Shown: positions 37,648 through 49,624, counted from the first letter of the stretch. The stretch: 64,000 nt of DNA from Scylla paramamosain (GCF_035594125.1 NC_087155.1:7000192-7064191), one strand, 5' to 3'. The notes: generated by a model from the sequence alone, not told the origin. Numbers and translations are program-made.

Positions 37648-37926
37648 ATGGAAACCCGTTATTATGGAAAAATGGTTCTATCCCGTTTTTTGGATGTTAT
37701 AGTAACTAGTAATAATCAATTACATGCAGCAGTTTACTGCAAACCAACTTTTACAGATTTGGGGATAAATGATCTATTTTTTATTCCTCAGTTGTTTAAG
37801 ATTAATGCTGTCAAAACTATTTCATATGGCTGTACAGCTTATCTTCCATCTGGTTTACTTTTGACCATGTGGTTAACTTTTTAAGGATAATTTTCCACAA
37901 AATATTTCTCCTTTAATTAAGTGAGG
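37648..37926 (+). pseudogene. Penelope-like RT fragment
   Basis: Plus-strand reading IPFLDVIVTSNNQLHAAVYC-KPTF, then PQLFKINAVKTISYGCTAYL, matching the Penelope RT end: .PFLDV.V.R......VYRKPTFT, P..YK...V.TL..RA. A frame shift follows (HVVNFLRIIFHKI resembles the L...F..NGYP segment). Orientation is opposite to the GIY-YIG fragment at 36692-37199, so they are not one colinear copy. Confidence 0.7.
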
Positions 37927-38129
37927 GGCACATCTCTATTGTCTGATGGAAATTTTGAGAAGAAATGAGCGTTGGAAAGTGTCTGAAAATGTGTGTAATG
38001 TGGCACCCTCTGTCCTTCCTTCCTTCCTTCCCTCACTCCCTCCCTCCGTCCATTCCTCCTTTCCTCCCTCGCTCTCTCCCTCCCTCCTTCCTTTTCTTCC
38101 CCCCCTCCCCTCCCTCTTGGCTTGTTTAG

Positions 38130-38858
38130 CCCTCAAGTACACATCGTTCCATCATCGTCATCTGTTTAAAAAGTACGAGTACAGACGATAACGGTGGAGG
38201 GGTATACTGGATCCCCTCCCCAGCTCCTTGCCCTGTCTCTTCCGCTCCCAAAAGCCGCATCTCAGTTCTACAGAAATCACTCACACAGGAAATCCAGGAA
38301 CTAGATCAGATTAACATTTTCAAAACAGAACTAAAAGTCTTAGAAATGCCCATTTACGGAGAGAAGTTCGTGTACGGCAACAAAGAGCTCAGCGAGAAGG
38401 AGGTGCGGGTGGCCCTCACCCGGGCCGAGTTTGCCCTGTGGGGCAGACAGCAGGCCCGGCGGTTTGCTGAGGCCAAGAAGCGGCCAAAGCAGGCCATAGG
38501 GAACAAGAAGGCGGACGAGGCCCTTCCTCCACCCAAGGAGAAGGAAATCGTCACCCTAATGAACGACGGGCCTCCAGTGCAGGCGGAGAGTCCCGTGGTG
38601 ACGCAGCCTCGCGCCGCAGGGCAGGAGGACGAGGTGCGGCGGAGCCTGTACCTCCCCTCCGGGTTCCTGGAGCACCTGATGGGGCAGGAGGAGTTCTTCC
38701 TCCACTATCTCCGGGGCCATTACGGCGTGTCCATCATGGTGGCCGTGCCCAAGAAAAGGATCCACATCAAAGGGCCAAAGCCCAATGCTGTGGCCTGTTA
38801 TGCATGTGTGAAGGAGCTGCTCGTGAGGTGGCACCAGCGCCAGGCCGGCGACCAGTGA
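38130..38858 (+). CDS. Terminal exon of an unrecognised protein with a C-terminal KH-like domain
   Basis: A GC-rich frame ends at TGA 38856-38858. It stays open upstream to an acceptor-like TTTAG at 38125-38129 that follows a ~100-base pyrimidine tract; ATG 38346 is the alternative start (170 codons). Between them it reads GGGVYWIPSPAPCPVSS, then ISVLQKSLTQEIQELDQINI. After ATG come a charged helical part (ALTRAEFALWGRQQARRFAE), a Pro/Glu linker, and from about residue 103 LYLPSGFLEHLMGQEEFFLH, YGVSIMVAVPKKRIHIKGPK, CYACVKELL. The last block fits the second half of a type I KH fold (beta strand, RI.I.G, helix); the usual GXXG loop is not intact. Codon use is far more GC-rich than the GCN2 exons. 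Function unknown; RNA binding is only inferred. Confidence 0.55.
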   Translation, partial: PSSTHRSIIVICLKSTSTDDNGGGVYWIPSPAPCPVSSAPKSRISVLQKSLTQEIQELDQINIFKTELKVLEMPIYGEKFVYGNKELSEKEVRVALTRAEFALWGRQQARRFAEAKKRPKQAIGNKKADEALPPPKEKEIVTLMNDGPPVQAESPVVTQPRAAGQEDEVRRSLYLPSGFLEHLMGQEEFFLHYLRGHYGVSIMVAVPKKRIHIKGPKPNAVACYACVKELLVRWHQRQAGDQ

Positions 38859-39015
38859 GCCAGGCGACTGTTACTCAGCGCCCAGCAGACTCCAGCGATG
38901 AGTGAGGCGACTGTTACTCAGCGCCCAGCAGACTCCAGCGATGAGTGAGGCGACTGTTACTCAGCGCCCAGCAGACTCCAGCGATGAGTGAGGCGACTGT
39001 TACTCAGCGCCCACA
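38859..39015. repeat. 43-bp minisatellite, about 3.5 copies
   Basis: Unit GCGACTGTTACTCAGCGCCC continuing AGCAGACTCCAGCGATGAGTGAG, repeated from about 38864 with a period of 43. It begins immediately after the stop codon of the KH-like exon, so would lie in its 3' UTR. Confidence 0.93.
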
Positions 39016-39034
39016 TTCTTCAGAGTCCATTTTT

Positions 39035-39640
39035 CGTTGTGGCGAGCGAGGCGGCAAAATACAACACAAGCGATGAGCGAGGCGACAAAATACAACATAA
39101 CCGACGAGCGAGGCGACAAAATACAACACAAGTGACGAGCGAGGCGACAAAATACAACACAAGCGACGAGCGAGGCGACAAAATACAACACAAGCGATGA
39201 GCGAGGCGACAAAATACAACACAAGCGATGAGCGAGGCGACAAAATACAACACAAGCGATGAGCGAGGCGACAAAATACAACATAACCGACGAGCAAGGC
39301 GACAAAATACAACATAACCGACGAGCAAGGCGACAAAATACAACACAAGCGACGAGCGAGGCGACAAAATACAACACAAGCGACGAGCGAGGCGACAAAA
39401 TACAACACAAGCGACGAGCGAGGCGACAAAATACAACCTAACCGACGAGCAAGGCGACAAAATACAACACAAGCGACAAGCGAGGCGACAAAATACAACA
39501 CAAGCGACGAGCAAGGCGACAAAATACAACACAAGCGACAAGCGAGGCGACAAAATACAACACAAGCGACGAGCGAGGCGACAAAATACAACACAAGCGA
39601 CGAGCGAGGCGACAAAATACAACACAAGTGAGGCGATTAC
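39035..39640. repeat. 31-bp minisatellite, 19 copies
   Basis: Unit GCGACGAGCGAGGCGACAAA continuing ATACAACACAA, 19 occurrences of CAAAATACAAC. Variants include CATAACCGACGAGC and CGATGAGC. It shares GCGA(T/C)GAG(T/C)GAGGCGAC with the 43-bp unit. Because 31 is not a multiple of three, all three minus-strand frames stay open over 400-620 bp. No spacers: not CRISPR. Confidence 0.95.
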
Positions 39641-40593
39641 ACATCATGTATTACGTTTTCTTATTACATTATCAAATATAACTCTCAGTAATGAATTTAT
39701 TCAGGTATTGTTATTCGTTTTTACGTAATTCTGTGGACTTTTGTGGAAGACACTATCACTTTTCTTTTATTTATTTCTTTGTTTTTCTTCCTTCTTTTGT
39801 ATTTGTGTGTCGTGTCTTTAGTCTCAGTTGTAGTCTCAGGTCTGTTCCTTAACTGTTTTACGGCTATCATCATTGTTCAACATTCATATCATTGCTAAAG
39901 AAATGGTTTGCCTGGGCCCTGAGAAATAGAAACAAAAGAAGGTTAACTTTGTGCTTGTTTTACAGAGCAATGTAAGAGAAAAGTACAAAACCGTGTAAAT
40001 ATTTCAAAGTGATAACAGGAACAATAACTCCAGGAGTGTGCCCAGTCTTCCCACCTTTCCTCTTCCCACCAGGTGGTGGGAGGTGGAGGGAGGCAGAAAC
40101 AAATAAGGAAAAATGCTCGGTAACTAAAACAGATAATTAGATTTCCAAAAATTGATGCCAGTTTAGTTCCAGAGATGCAATGTCAAAATTCTGTTTTATA
40201 TTCGTGTGAAAAGTTTAATGGTCAGTCATGTATAAGATGAACATAAAAACAAGAATATGAAAAAGGAGTAAGTTGCACGAAGTCTTGAGGCCTAAGGGTC
40301 AGTTCCACATTCACCGGTTTCTTTTGTTGGCTGACCAACAAAACACTTCAGCTGTAATTGGGCTCCTCGGTCACCTTTGGCCGCTGATTTTCATTCTGGA
40401 GTGAAACAAAAATGGAATTTCTGTGAGTAGGTTTTGTAGAAGCGTAGATGCAAAGACCATATAAAAAAAAATGACTGGAAAGGACCAACTATAGGTATAG
40501 AATTCCTAACTGGTTACATTTTAGTTCTTTCGTCCACTTCATGAGGGTGTTACTGTGGACTAGATTATGCTTGTTTACATATTTGAATCAAGA
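39641..40593. other. Unique AT-rich sequence, no gene seen
   Basis: Could contain the 3' UTR of the KH-like gene. No AATAAA in this interval was convincing; one lies at about 41089. Confidence 0.4.
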
Positions 40594-40732
40594 GGAGGAG
40601 GCGGTAGATACCTACCGAAACGATAATTACTCCCAGTGAGGTCTGAAGCAGTGGATCGGTTCGTACTGCACCAGGGAGTGCTGTGAACCCTCCAATGACC
40701 TCATCTCAAGTTATGAAACTCAGTCCTCATAC

Positions 40733-40735
<3 letters not shown>
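40594..40735 (+). mobile_element. LINE fragment J, 5' UTR only
   Basis: Plus-strand GAGGAGGCGGTAGATACC, then ACGATAATTACTCCCAGTGA and GGTCTGAAGCAG: the 5' end of the main LINE family. It is followed by a CT microsatellite and no further LINE sequence. The terminus agrees with copies A, B and F. Confidence 0.8.

Positions 40736-40773
<38 letters not shown>
40736..40773. repeat. (CT)n microsatellite
   Basis: Short CT tract abutting the LINE 5' fragment. Confidence 0.93.
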
Positions 40774-40776
<3 letters not shown>

Positions 40777-42260
40777 TTTTGCTGTCATAGGCAATCTGTA
40801 CTCGTGTCTTCCTCTACACGCCGTCTCCAAAAATGTATTTGTTTAATTTCAAAACTCGTGTGTTATGGAATATTCATTATAATAACTTAAAAAATTGCAT
40901 TAATTTAGTTACAATACAAAACAAAGAAGGTGCCCCTAACTGCAGCTGATTTTCCTTTTTCACATCAAGCGTGATGTTTCTTTCGTCCAGACCTCACCTG
41001 ATGTGCCTGATGTATGCAGCACCACAACAGCTCTTGTGCCGCTTTCTTACCTGGTAGTTGTTGTCTTGGCACGAAACATGTACAGTCCAATAAATTTTTA
41101 CATCTCTTTATTGCGGTAGTTGAATAAATAAATAAATAAATAATAATGTCGGGATGATATTCTAATGCATGAATAGTTTAAAAAAGTTAAAAAGCAAATT
41201 AGTGTGATATTTTAATGTAACATATCTAAAAAGAAGGCTGCATGATAAAACTAATCTAATGTACATACATATAGAAATTAAAAGGAAAACTAACACGGAT
41301 CCCTGTAGTTAAAAACAAGAAAACTTTGATACACATAGTTAACAGTAAACTCGGCATAATGCTCTCACACACACCCTTCCTTCATCTCTGTACAGAAACA
41401 CCACTAACCTCTTTATAATGTCAAGTGATCACATCCTCGCCGATACCGCCATCCGATATCCTGGCGGAAGCTTATCACTTGCACTCCATCCTGACACCCG
41501 TATTTATTTCCCCTCCCCGTAACGTGACCCTGGGGAGGGGAAGGATACGATGCACTGCCACGCTACGGTGCCTATCATGGCCATCTCTGAGGCGACAATG
41601 GGACTATCATGGGTGGAGGGGCGTGGGCGGGGCGGCAAGGAGGTGACAGAATCCGGGAGTGGGACGCGGAGGTGCTTAGAGATAAACTACTCTCGGCTCA
41701 AGCGTCTGTTTCCTTCCAGTGACTTGAGATGATGCGTGTAGATTGTTATTCTTTTTTGTTATAATATTTTCATGCGGAAGCCCGCTAGGAGGGAATTGTG
41801 AGTGTGGCATGTATGCTAATGACTGTTCCTAATGTCGTTTGCTTTGAATTTAAGGGGGAAGAGACTTTTTTTTTTTTATGATTAGGAGTGTGGTGATCTT
41901 AGAGTTGTGATGAGATGATGGTGACGGTGGTAGTAGTGGCGGAAAGAGAAATCATCTGATGGTGGTGATAGTGATAGTGGTGGTGGTGGTGGTACAACTT
42001 ATGTGGTGGTGGTAGTAGTGATAATGGTGGTGATTGTGGTGATGGTGGTGGGGTAGCAAATTTGATGATGGTGGGAATGATATTGGTGGTGACTGAGGTG
42101 GTGGTGATGGTGTGTGCGTGCCCGCCTCTGGATCACTACGGCGCGCTTCGAGTGGGTGGTGGAGGGCAGGATATTACCGAGAATTGGGTGTTTCAAATGG
42201 TCATGCTTTCCTCAAGAGATGCACAAAGTTAGGTTACACTCTGTAGCGGTGTACTGGAGT
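40774..42260. other. Mixed sequence with (GGT)n-like tract, no gene seen
   Basis: 41880-42110 is a G/T-rich imperfect trinucleotide tract (GGTGGTGGT, GTGATGGTG). The rest is unique. No recognised exon. Confidence 0.45.
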
Positions 42261-42265
42261 TTATG

Positions 42266-42545
42266 TTAAATGTTCATATCTTGGTTCTGCTTCATAATAA
42301 TTATGTCCTTTATGGTTCAACACAAATGAACGAAACCCAAAGAATGCTCTCGTTTGCGTGCTAATATGACAAATTTGTATTAAAAGTTCATATTTTTTAT
42401 CTGCTTCACATGTCCTTTATGGTTCAACACAGATTAACAAAACTCAAAGAATACTCTCGTTGTTTACGTGGTAATATGTGCATACTTTATACTAGTGATG
42501 AAATACTAGTATTGAATAGAATGATTAGTTTCAAAGTCTCGTGGC
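42266..42545. repeat. Imperfect ~120-bp tandem duplication
   Basis: TCTGCTTCA..., ATGTCCTTTATGGTTCAACA, CAAAGAATnCTCTCGTT and GTGnTAATATG occur in order at about 42276-42370 and again at 42396-42478. The end of the second unit recurs at 43366-43456. Confidence 0.8.
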
Positions 42546-42921
42546 AGGAAGCGTCTCATAATCACCGAACAACTTCTAGGTATAATTGATCAGCATTTTT
42601 ATCTATTGCTCCATCTGCATACACTTGCCAGCTGCCTGGACAACCATCCTCTCCCACTGGCATCTTTGTCTATAGCACTGCACGCCCCCTCATGAAAGTT
42701 AGCTTCCAATTAGTGTATTCAGATCCCAGCCCGCTTAATTTGTAGTTTTTACAAATTTGAACTATACCTTATTTTTGTTACTTTTACATTTCATTTTAAT
42801 ATTATTAGTATTTTTATGAAATTTTATAATCCGGCGCCATGTGACCTTAGTTGTTGCGGGGCCACGTAAGAAATTTATTTAATCACTTCATGAAAATTAG
42901 CATGAGATCGATAGACCACCC

Positions 42922-42972
42922 TCCTACTCCTCCTCCTCCTACTGCTCCTCCTCCTCCTCCTCCTCCTCCTCC

Positions 42973-43012
<40 letters not shown>

Positions 43013-43020
43013 CGTCGTCG
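42922..43020. repeat. (CTC)n-(CAT)n trinucleotide tract
   Basis: Compound trinucleotide run ending in TCGTCGTCG. Confidence 0.93.
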
Positions 43021-43365
43021 CCACTAGTAACCTCTATAAGACGAAGGCCTCCTCATCCTTTACTAATCTCGGCTGTCCATCTATTCCAGGCCACACCAGT
43101 CAAACTTATCTCTTCATGTACATATTTCTCTGTATGTTTTGGCTTCCTCTGTCATTCCTATGTTGCTATTCCATTACTTTAAATGCCAACCTAATAATAA
43201 TGTACGTGAGGACAAACTGAAATGTGGTAATCCCGTGTTAAGGTATCATTAGAAATCACGTAGTTTCATTTATAGATACTAAATTGTAAGCGATTGTCGC
43301 CACCCAGATTAATTTCTTGTTATTGAACGATGGCATTTACGTAGATATGCATAACAATATCACGT

Positions 43366-43456
43366 TCTCGTTGTTTACATGGTGATATGTGCATGTTTTA
43401 TACTAGTACTGAAATAATAGTACTAAATATAATTATTAATTTCAAAGTCTTGCGTA
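43366..43456. repeat. Dispersed copy of the 42.4-kb repeat
   Basis: CTCGTTGTTTACATGGTGAT, ATGTGCATGTTTTATACTAG and ATTTCAAAGTCTTG match 42455-42542 in the same orientation with about 15-20 differences by eye. Confidence 0.8.
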
Positions 43457-43949
43457 TTAATCTTTTAACATAGAGCGTAAGACAGTTTGGATTTAAGCAG
43501 CTTAGTTCGCCATTGATTCACTCATCATTAACTCACTACTCTGATTTTTTTTCTTTTTTTTTTTTTACCAGCGAGCTATCATGCGAAGGTTTGCTGGTTG
43601 GTGCCCACTTGTTCTAACAGTGTCGTGGGTCGCAGTAAAGACACTTCGCAGAATATTCTGGCGATGTATGATCTCGATCTTGCGGCGGATTAAACCAATT
43701 AGTCAACCAAACAGTCAGTCATTCTGTTAGTCAGTCAATCAGTCAGTCATCAATGAATGGATGAAGGGACGAATGAATGAATGAACCAATCAGCCAGACA
43801 GTGAATCAATCAATCATGTATGAATTAATTAATGAAACAGTCAACCGCGGGATTACTTCTTGTAGAGCTAATCTTTTTGAAAATTTCCTTTCCACAATTT
43901 TCTATTTCGAGAAGATTGGACCCACTTCCCTCCTTTCTGTTACTACTAC

Positions 43950-43959
43950 TACAACAACA

Positions 43960-44010
<51 letters not shown>

Positions 44011-44108
44011 GCTACTACTACTGTGGTTTGTGTGCTGAGATGGTATGAACATGTTGAAATAATGAAGGATGACAGGCTGGTGAAGAAGATAGTAAAGAAG
44101 ATAGTAAA

Positions 44109-44157
<49 letters not shown>

Positions 44158-44320
44158 GTAATAATAATAATAATAATAATAATTATTATAATTATTATTA
44201 TTATTATTATTATTACCATTATTATTATCATTATTATTAATGATTTATCAATTTTATTTGCCTGTTTATCTAATTGTTTGTTTATTTATTTGTTTATTTA
44301 TTTATTTATTTATTTTTCAT
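43950..44320. repeat. (CTA)n, (TAA)n and (TTA)n tracts around a LINE scrap
   Basis: CTA run at 43951-44017, TAA run at 44112-44180, then TTA run at 44182-44240, the last two forming an inverted AT-rich pair, and (TTTA)n at 44280-44313. Long Thr- or Ile-only frames here are artefacts. Confidence 0.93.
44026..44110 (+). mobile_element. LINE C-terminal scrap (LRWYEHV type)
   Basis: Reads VLRWYEHVEIMKDDRLVKKI, the familiar LRW-Y/F-GHVERM..DRL.KK block found after RT in another animal LINE group. Only about 28 codons survive between microsatellites. Confidence 0.6.
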
Positions 44321-44737
44321 CTAGTTCATGACAGTCATTTGATCAGTCTGCAATAAGTCTCAACCGTGTATCAAGGTTCGGCATCTACCAGCAAGCTTCG
44401 GAACTAGTTTGATGACTGCACTCCACTCTGGCCACAAGGTTCCTGAACTGTCAACAAGGGCAGATTGGAGAAACAGCTCATTTATATTCCAGAGCCATTA
44501 ATGATGGTTGATCATTACTAAAGCGAAGCAGATCACGTATAACAAAACTTTGTGACGTCCAGGGAGGGAACCACTAATCCCCATCTCCCCATCACAAGAC
44601 GCCAAGGAGTAGTACACCATGTTGACAGTCGCTGCTTTTTTTGTAACGGAGAGAGAGGATGTAGACGATCCTCAGTAGAATCTGGACCGTTTTCTATGAT
44701 AGTTTAGAGATAACTGATTTACTTCCAAGCTATAGAC

Positions 44738-44770
<33 letters not shown>

Positions 44771-45167
44771 TTCAGACAGAGAAATGTGCTAAAGCGATCT
44801 AGATGAAAAGAAAAAAGAAAGAAAAAAAATATTCATTTCTTTTCTTTATTTATTTATTTGTGCATTAATTTATCATCTTGCTTATACATATCACAGTTCC
44901 ATACTGATAAAATAATTCGTAATCTTCACCCAAACTTACGCATCGCTATTACTGTATTCCTTACCGTCTGGAAAATTTCTACACTGCACCGGTCTTTTTA
45001 TTCACGTCTAATATTTTTTAATGCCATGGTGAACCTAACTACCACTGTAAGTACTTCTCTTTTCCAGCCTTAATCAAATACTGTACGGCCATAATGAGTG
45101 AGCGGCACAGGGATTGAGGTATTGATCACTTTCCCCTCTTGATCGATCGAGGCTCCCGGGGAAGGAG
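44321..45167. other. Unique sequence, no gene seen
   Basis: Contains a (GT)n run at about 44740-44769. No recognised product. Confidence 0.45.
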
Positions 45168-45242
45168 GAAGAGACGGAAGCAGGGAGACGAAGGCATGGA
45201 GACAGACAATAAAAAAAAAAAAAAAAAGACGACACAAAAAAA
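45168..45242 (+). repeat. Direct repeat GAGACGAAGGCATGGAGACAG, copy 1
   Basis: GAGACGGAAGCAGGGAGACG, AAGGCATGGAGACAG, an A-run and AAAAGACGACAC. Copy 2 lies at 45955-46029. Confidence 0.85.
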
Positions 45243-45866
45243 AAGGTGGCGCAAAACAATCCCAAAAATTATTACATAGGAGAAAGGTGATACAAGTAAG
45301 GAGATTATGTATTATGTATTATCTTTATGTACGTACAGACATGACCAGAAGTCGAGTAATCTGCTCTCATTCTGTTTTATTTGGTGTTTACTTTTAATCT
45401 TATACTTTTTGATCTGCTGGCAATCTACTTACGAAACCTGACAGTTTATAGATCCTTAGCAGATTACAAGAATTAGAGTAAAAAAAAAAAAAATGGAAAG
45501 GGATGCGATTTGTTTCTCTGTTGCCACGACTACGTATACTGTTGTCCAAAATAATGTCACTCTACAAGACGCTTCATTCAGAAAAAAATAAATAAATAAA
45601 AGATCTAGCAATCAACTGTCTCCACCTATCGCATTCCCGGTTCCTTTTCGTCTTTTTTTTTTTCTTCGGAGCTCTTAATACAAAGCAATTCATTAGTCCA
45701 CATATTGATCTGTATTCGATTCGTAGCCGTGAAATGCGCCGGACTTAGTGCATCACCACTCAGAGCACCGGTACATCAAAACATTCCCGGTGTTCAGGGT
45801 TTAGCTTACCGGTAATGGCATAATCGAAAAAAAAAAAAGAAAGAATGAGAATGCAGAAATAGCAAC

Positions 45867-45868
<2 letters not shown>

Positions 45869-45950
<82 letters not shown>
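45869..45950. repeat. (GA)n microsatellite
   Basis: Uninterrupted GA tract leading into direct-repeat copy 2. Confidence 0.96.
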
Positions 45951-45953
<3 letters not shown>

Positions 45954-45954
45954 C

Positions 45955-46029
45955 CGAGACGGAAACAGGGAGACGAAGGCATGGAGACAGAGATAGAAAA
46001 AAAAGACGACACTAAAAAAAAAAAAAAAA
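45955..46029 (+). repeat. Direct repeat GAGACGAAGGCATGGAGACAG, copy 2
   Basis: Same order of blocks as at 45168-45242, including the A-run and AAAAGACGACAC. Possibly a short A-tailed element. Confidence 0.85.
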
Positions 46030-46558
46030 TAATAATAATAACAAGTAGAAAAAAGACAGAGCAAGCCAGACAGGGAGGAGTTAGTGAGTTGAGTTTACGA
46101 AGTGCAATGAGAGAAAAGATAGTCTAAGAACAGGGGAGGGAAGGGAGGGACTGGGGGAGAGGTAGTAGTGGTGGTGGTGACGGTGGAGGGCGGTGATGTG
46201 GGGGATCTAGGAGAAGGAAGAAGAGGAGGAGGAGGAGGAGAGTCTGGGGTAATTACACTCCTTAGCGGCGGCCGTGTTCCAACTGGTGATCTCACGCACC
46301 TCATACTTCTGAAATTTATCGCTGCAATCAAAATCCAGATTGCATTAGCGGGCGGGTGACTCGGAGGGGGGCGGAGGGAGGGGAGAAGGGAGAGAGAGGG
46401 ACGCAGGTTGACGAAGGAGTGAGCGTGGGTGAGGGAGGGAGGGAGGGAGGGAGGGAGAGAGGGAGGAAGGCAGGGATGGAGCGAGGTTTTCGTTATTGCG
46501 TTGTGAGTAAGATGTTTGAAGTTATAAAGATGCAATGTAGTGATGATTATCTCTAATG

Positions 46559-46561
<3 letters not shown>

Positions 46562-46625
<64 letters not shown>
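46562..46625. repeat. (CT)n microsatellite
   Basis: Uninterrupted CT tract; a (CA)n tract follows at 46687-46716. Confidence 0.95.
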
Positions 46626-47247
<622 letters not shown>

Positions 47248-47598
47248 TACCACAACCTCTCCACTACTACCACTACATTTACCACCACCACCACCACCAC
47301 CACCACCAGAATCATCACCACCACCACCACCACTACTACAACAGAGACGAGGAAGCGAGGTAATGTAGAGTAGAGGCGAGTGTGATTTTTCTTTCTCTAA
47401 TACATGTTATTTTAGCTGCTCCATGATACCTGAAGATGAATTGAATTACAGGGTGGGAACTGGAGGCGACGGGGCTATTTGTTCGTGTTGGGGCCGATCA
47501 GAGAGTGTTATTACTGAAACTGCTGCCGATCCTGGTGGTGGTGGTGGTGGTGGGAAGAAAGAAGAGACGTTGTGGATTGTTTGTTGTGTGCGAACGTG

Positions 47599-47705
<107 letters not shown>

Positions 47706-47837
47706 TATTATTGTTGTTCATATGGTTTTCGTTTTTTTTCTTTCTTTAATTATAATTTTTCTGTTCCGAATATGTTTGTGAATCTAATCTCATGAAATAT
47801 AATAATAGTACTGTTGTTTTTCTTCTTTTTCTTCGGC

Positions 47838-47846
47838 ACACACACA

Positions 47847-47922
<76 letters not shown>

Positions 47923-48012
47923 GTGGAAAAGGAATAATGATAATAATAATAATGAGAAAAGAATAAAAGAAAAAGAAAAAAAAGAAAGGAAGTAGAATAA
48001 AAGTAGCAGTAA

Positions 48013-48045
<33 letters not shown>

Positions 48046-48325
48046 TAGTAGTAGTAATAATAGTAGTAGTAGTAGTAGTAGTAGCAGTAGTAATAGTAGT
48101 AGTAGCTGAGGGAGAAGAAGGAAGCGGAGAAACGAGGTGGAGGAGAAGAATAGAGAGGACGAGGAGGAAATGTTGAACCGTGCATCAGAGAGAACAAGGT
48201 AGAAGAAAAATACACACATGCATTTACCTTATCTCCTCTTTGTCGCCATCATCGACGTCCTCCTCTTTCCCACCCTCCACTTTCCTTGCCACAACAAACG
48301 GTACCCCCTCTCCCCTCTCCCTCTC
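47838..48325 (+). repeat. Left arm of ~2.3-kb inverted repeat
   Basis: Runs from (CA)n ending CACGTCGTG (47838-47926) through (TAG)n to GAACCGTGCATCAGAGAGAA, AGGTAGAAGAAAA and TTACCTTATCTCCTCTTTGT, GCCATCATCGACGTCCTCCT, CCACAACAAACGGTACC. The reverse complement of both ends lies at 49845-50145. The (TAG)n and (CAG)n middle is present only here. Confidence 0.88.
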
Positions 48326-48599
48326 CCCATCCCTGTCTCCCCACCGTTCCGCCTTTCACCCCTTGCTCACCTTGCTTATACTAACCTCCCCTGTTCCCCC
48401 ATTTCCTCTCATCCCCCCACAGCTTCTACCTTCACCTCACACCGTCTCCTTCCTGGCCCCATGCCTTCTCCCCATCCTGGCTATGCTCCCCTGCCTCTCC
48501 TTCCCTGACACACACCTTCTCCCCACACTTACTACTCTCCCCTTCCTCCTCTGCCTCGTCTCCGCCCCTTCCTGGGTCCTGGCAGGCGACCATTCCGGG

Positions 48600-49560
48600 G
48601 TAGATGACTAAGATGCCACTAATATCTATGGTCAACCAATAAACACTGGCGAACACCTTTCCACGCCAAACATTCGCGCTGATTTCACGCAGATATCATC
48701 GGGCCGTAAATTGAGCCATGTGTACTATAATTACGGCGGACTCAAAGGGTCAATTAATTATTCATAATCATCGCCTGCGCCATCGCTAGTAATTACTATA
48801 CGGAGCTCCCAACTAGGGCCACTCAGAGAGGATGTTATATAGAGATTATTAGAGGCAATTACCTCACCCGGCGGCTTCATCTCGCCTGGTTTAGTAGTCG
48901 GGTGCATCAGGCGACAAGGATTTTTTTCAGCACTTCAGTCCCTGGCGCGGAAATTCGGATCAGCGGGGGGGAATTTCCTTCGCGTCCGACAGCTTCGATC
49001 GGGCGCGTTCACAGCCTCAAATGGACTTTTAATAAGATAATGAAGCCCGGGTTATCACACGCGGATTAAAAAATAACTTCCTTAATGTAATGTTATCGAG
49101 GAATATGGAGTGATAGTGAGGATGGGAGGCCGCGTTGGTGGGGAAGGAGGGCGGAGGGGGCGTTACATCAGGGGTGGTGGGCGGAGGGGAGGGCTTGTGG
49201 GGGAGGGTCGGGCCTGCACGGTCGTCGTTAAACCAAGATATATGCACGGCGGCTCGCACGATATATCAGGCGGCCCCACTAACTCATCGCCGGTTATATA
49301 CACCCCTTGTATTAAGTGTGCTTAGGCTCAAGTGATATCATCGGCCCCAGAAAATTGAGTTATTTTTCATGGATTGTAAATTTCGCAAGGGTGTACTTGG
49401 CCGCATTTAAAGATAGTATTTATCATTATTTATATTTAATGAGGTGTTGGGCTTATGAACGAGTGACTCCGCGCCGCTAAGAGCTGGAGGAAGGAAGGAG
49501 GGAAGGGCGCCGCGGGGGTTATCTCACCTCCACGCCTTATCTCCGCCTCTATATCTGCCG
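48600..49560. promoter_or_regulatory. High-complexity island, candidate cis-regulatory module
   Basis: Nearly 1 kb without microsatellites, between low-complexity flanks. It is rich in homeodomain-type cores: TATAATTA, GGTCAATTAATTATTCATAA, the palindrome TAGTAATTACTA, GGATTA near 49061, and GATATCAT motifs. No open frame looks coding. Base composition and motif density resemble developmental enhancers, but conservation cannot be tested here. Confidence 0.35.
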
Positions 49561-49624
49561 CGCTATCACTAACACTCGCCCCTTCCCTAACTCACTCTGC
49601 CTGGCCTCCTATGTCTTCGCTTCC

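Noticed and set aside
39035..39640. Regular 31-bp array as a CRISPR
   Set aside because: Units are contiguous with no unique spacers, and the genome is eukaryotic.
43777..44331. 184-codon frame rich in Thr and Ile
   Set aside because: Produced by CTA and TAA/TTA tracts; only the short LRWYEHV segment is meaningful.
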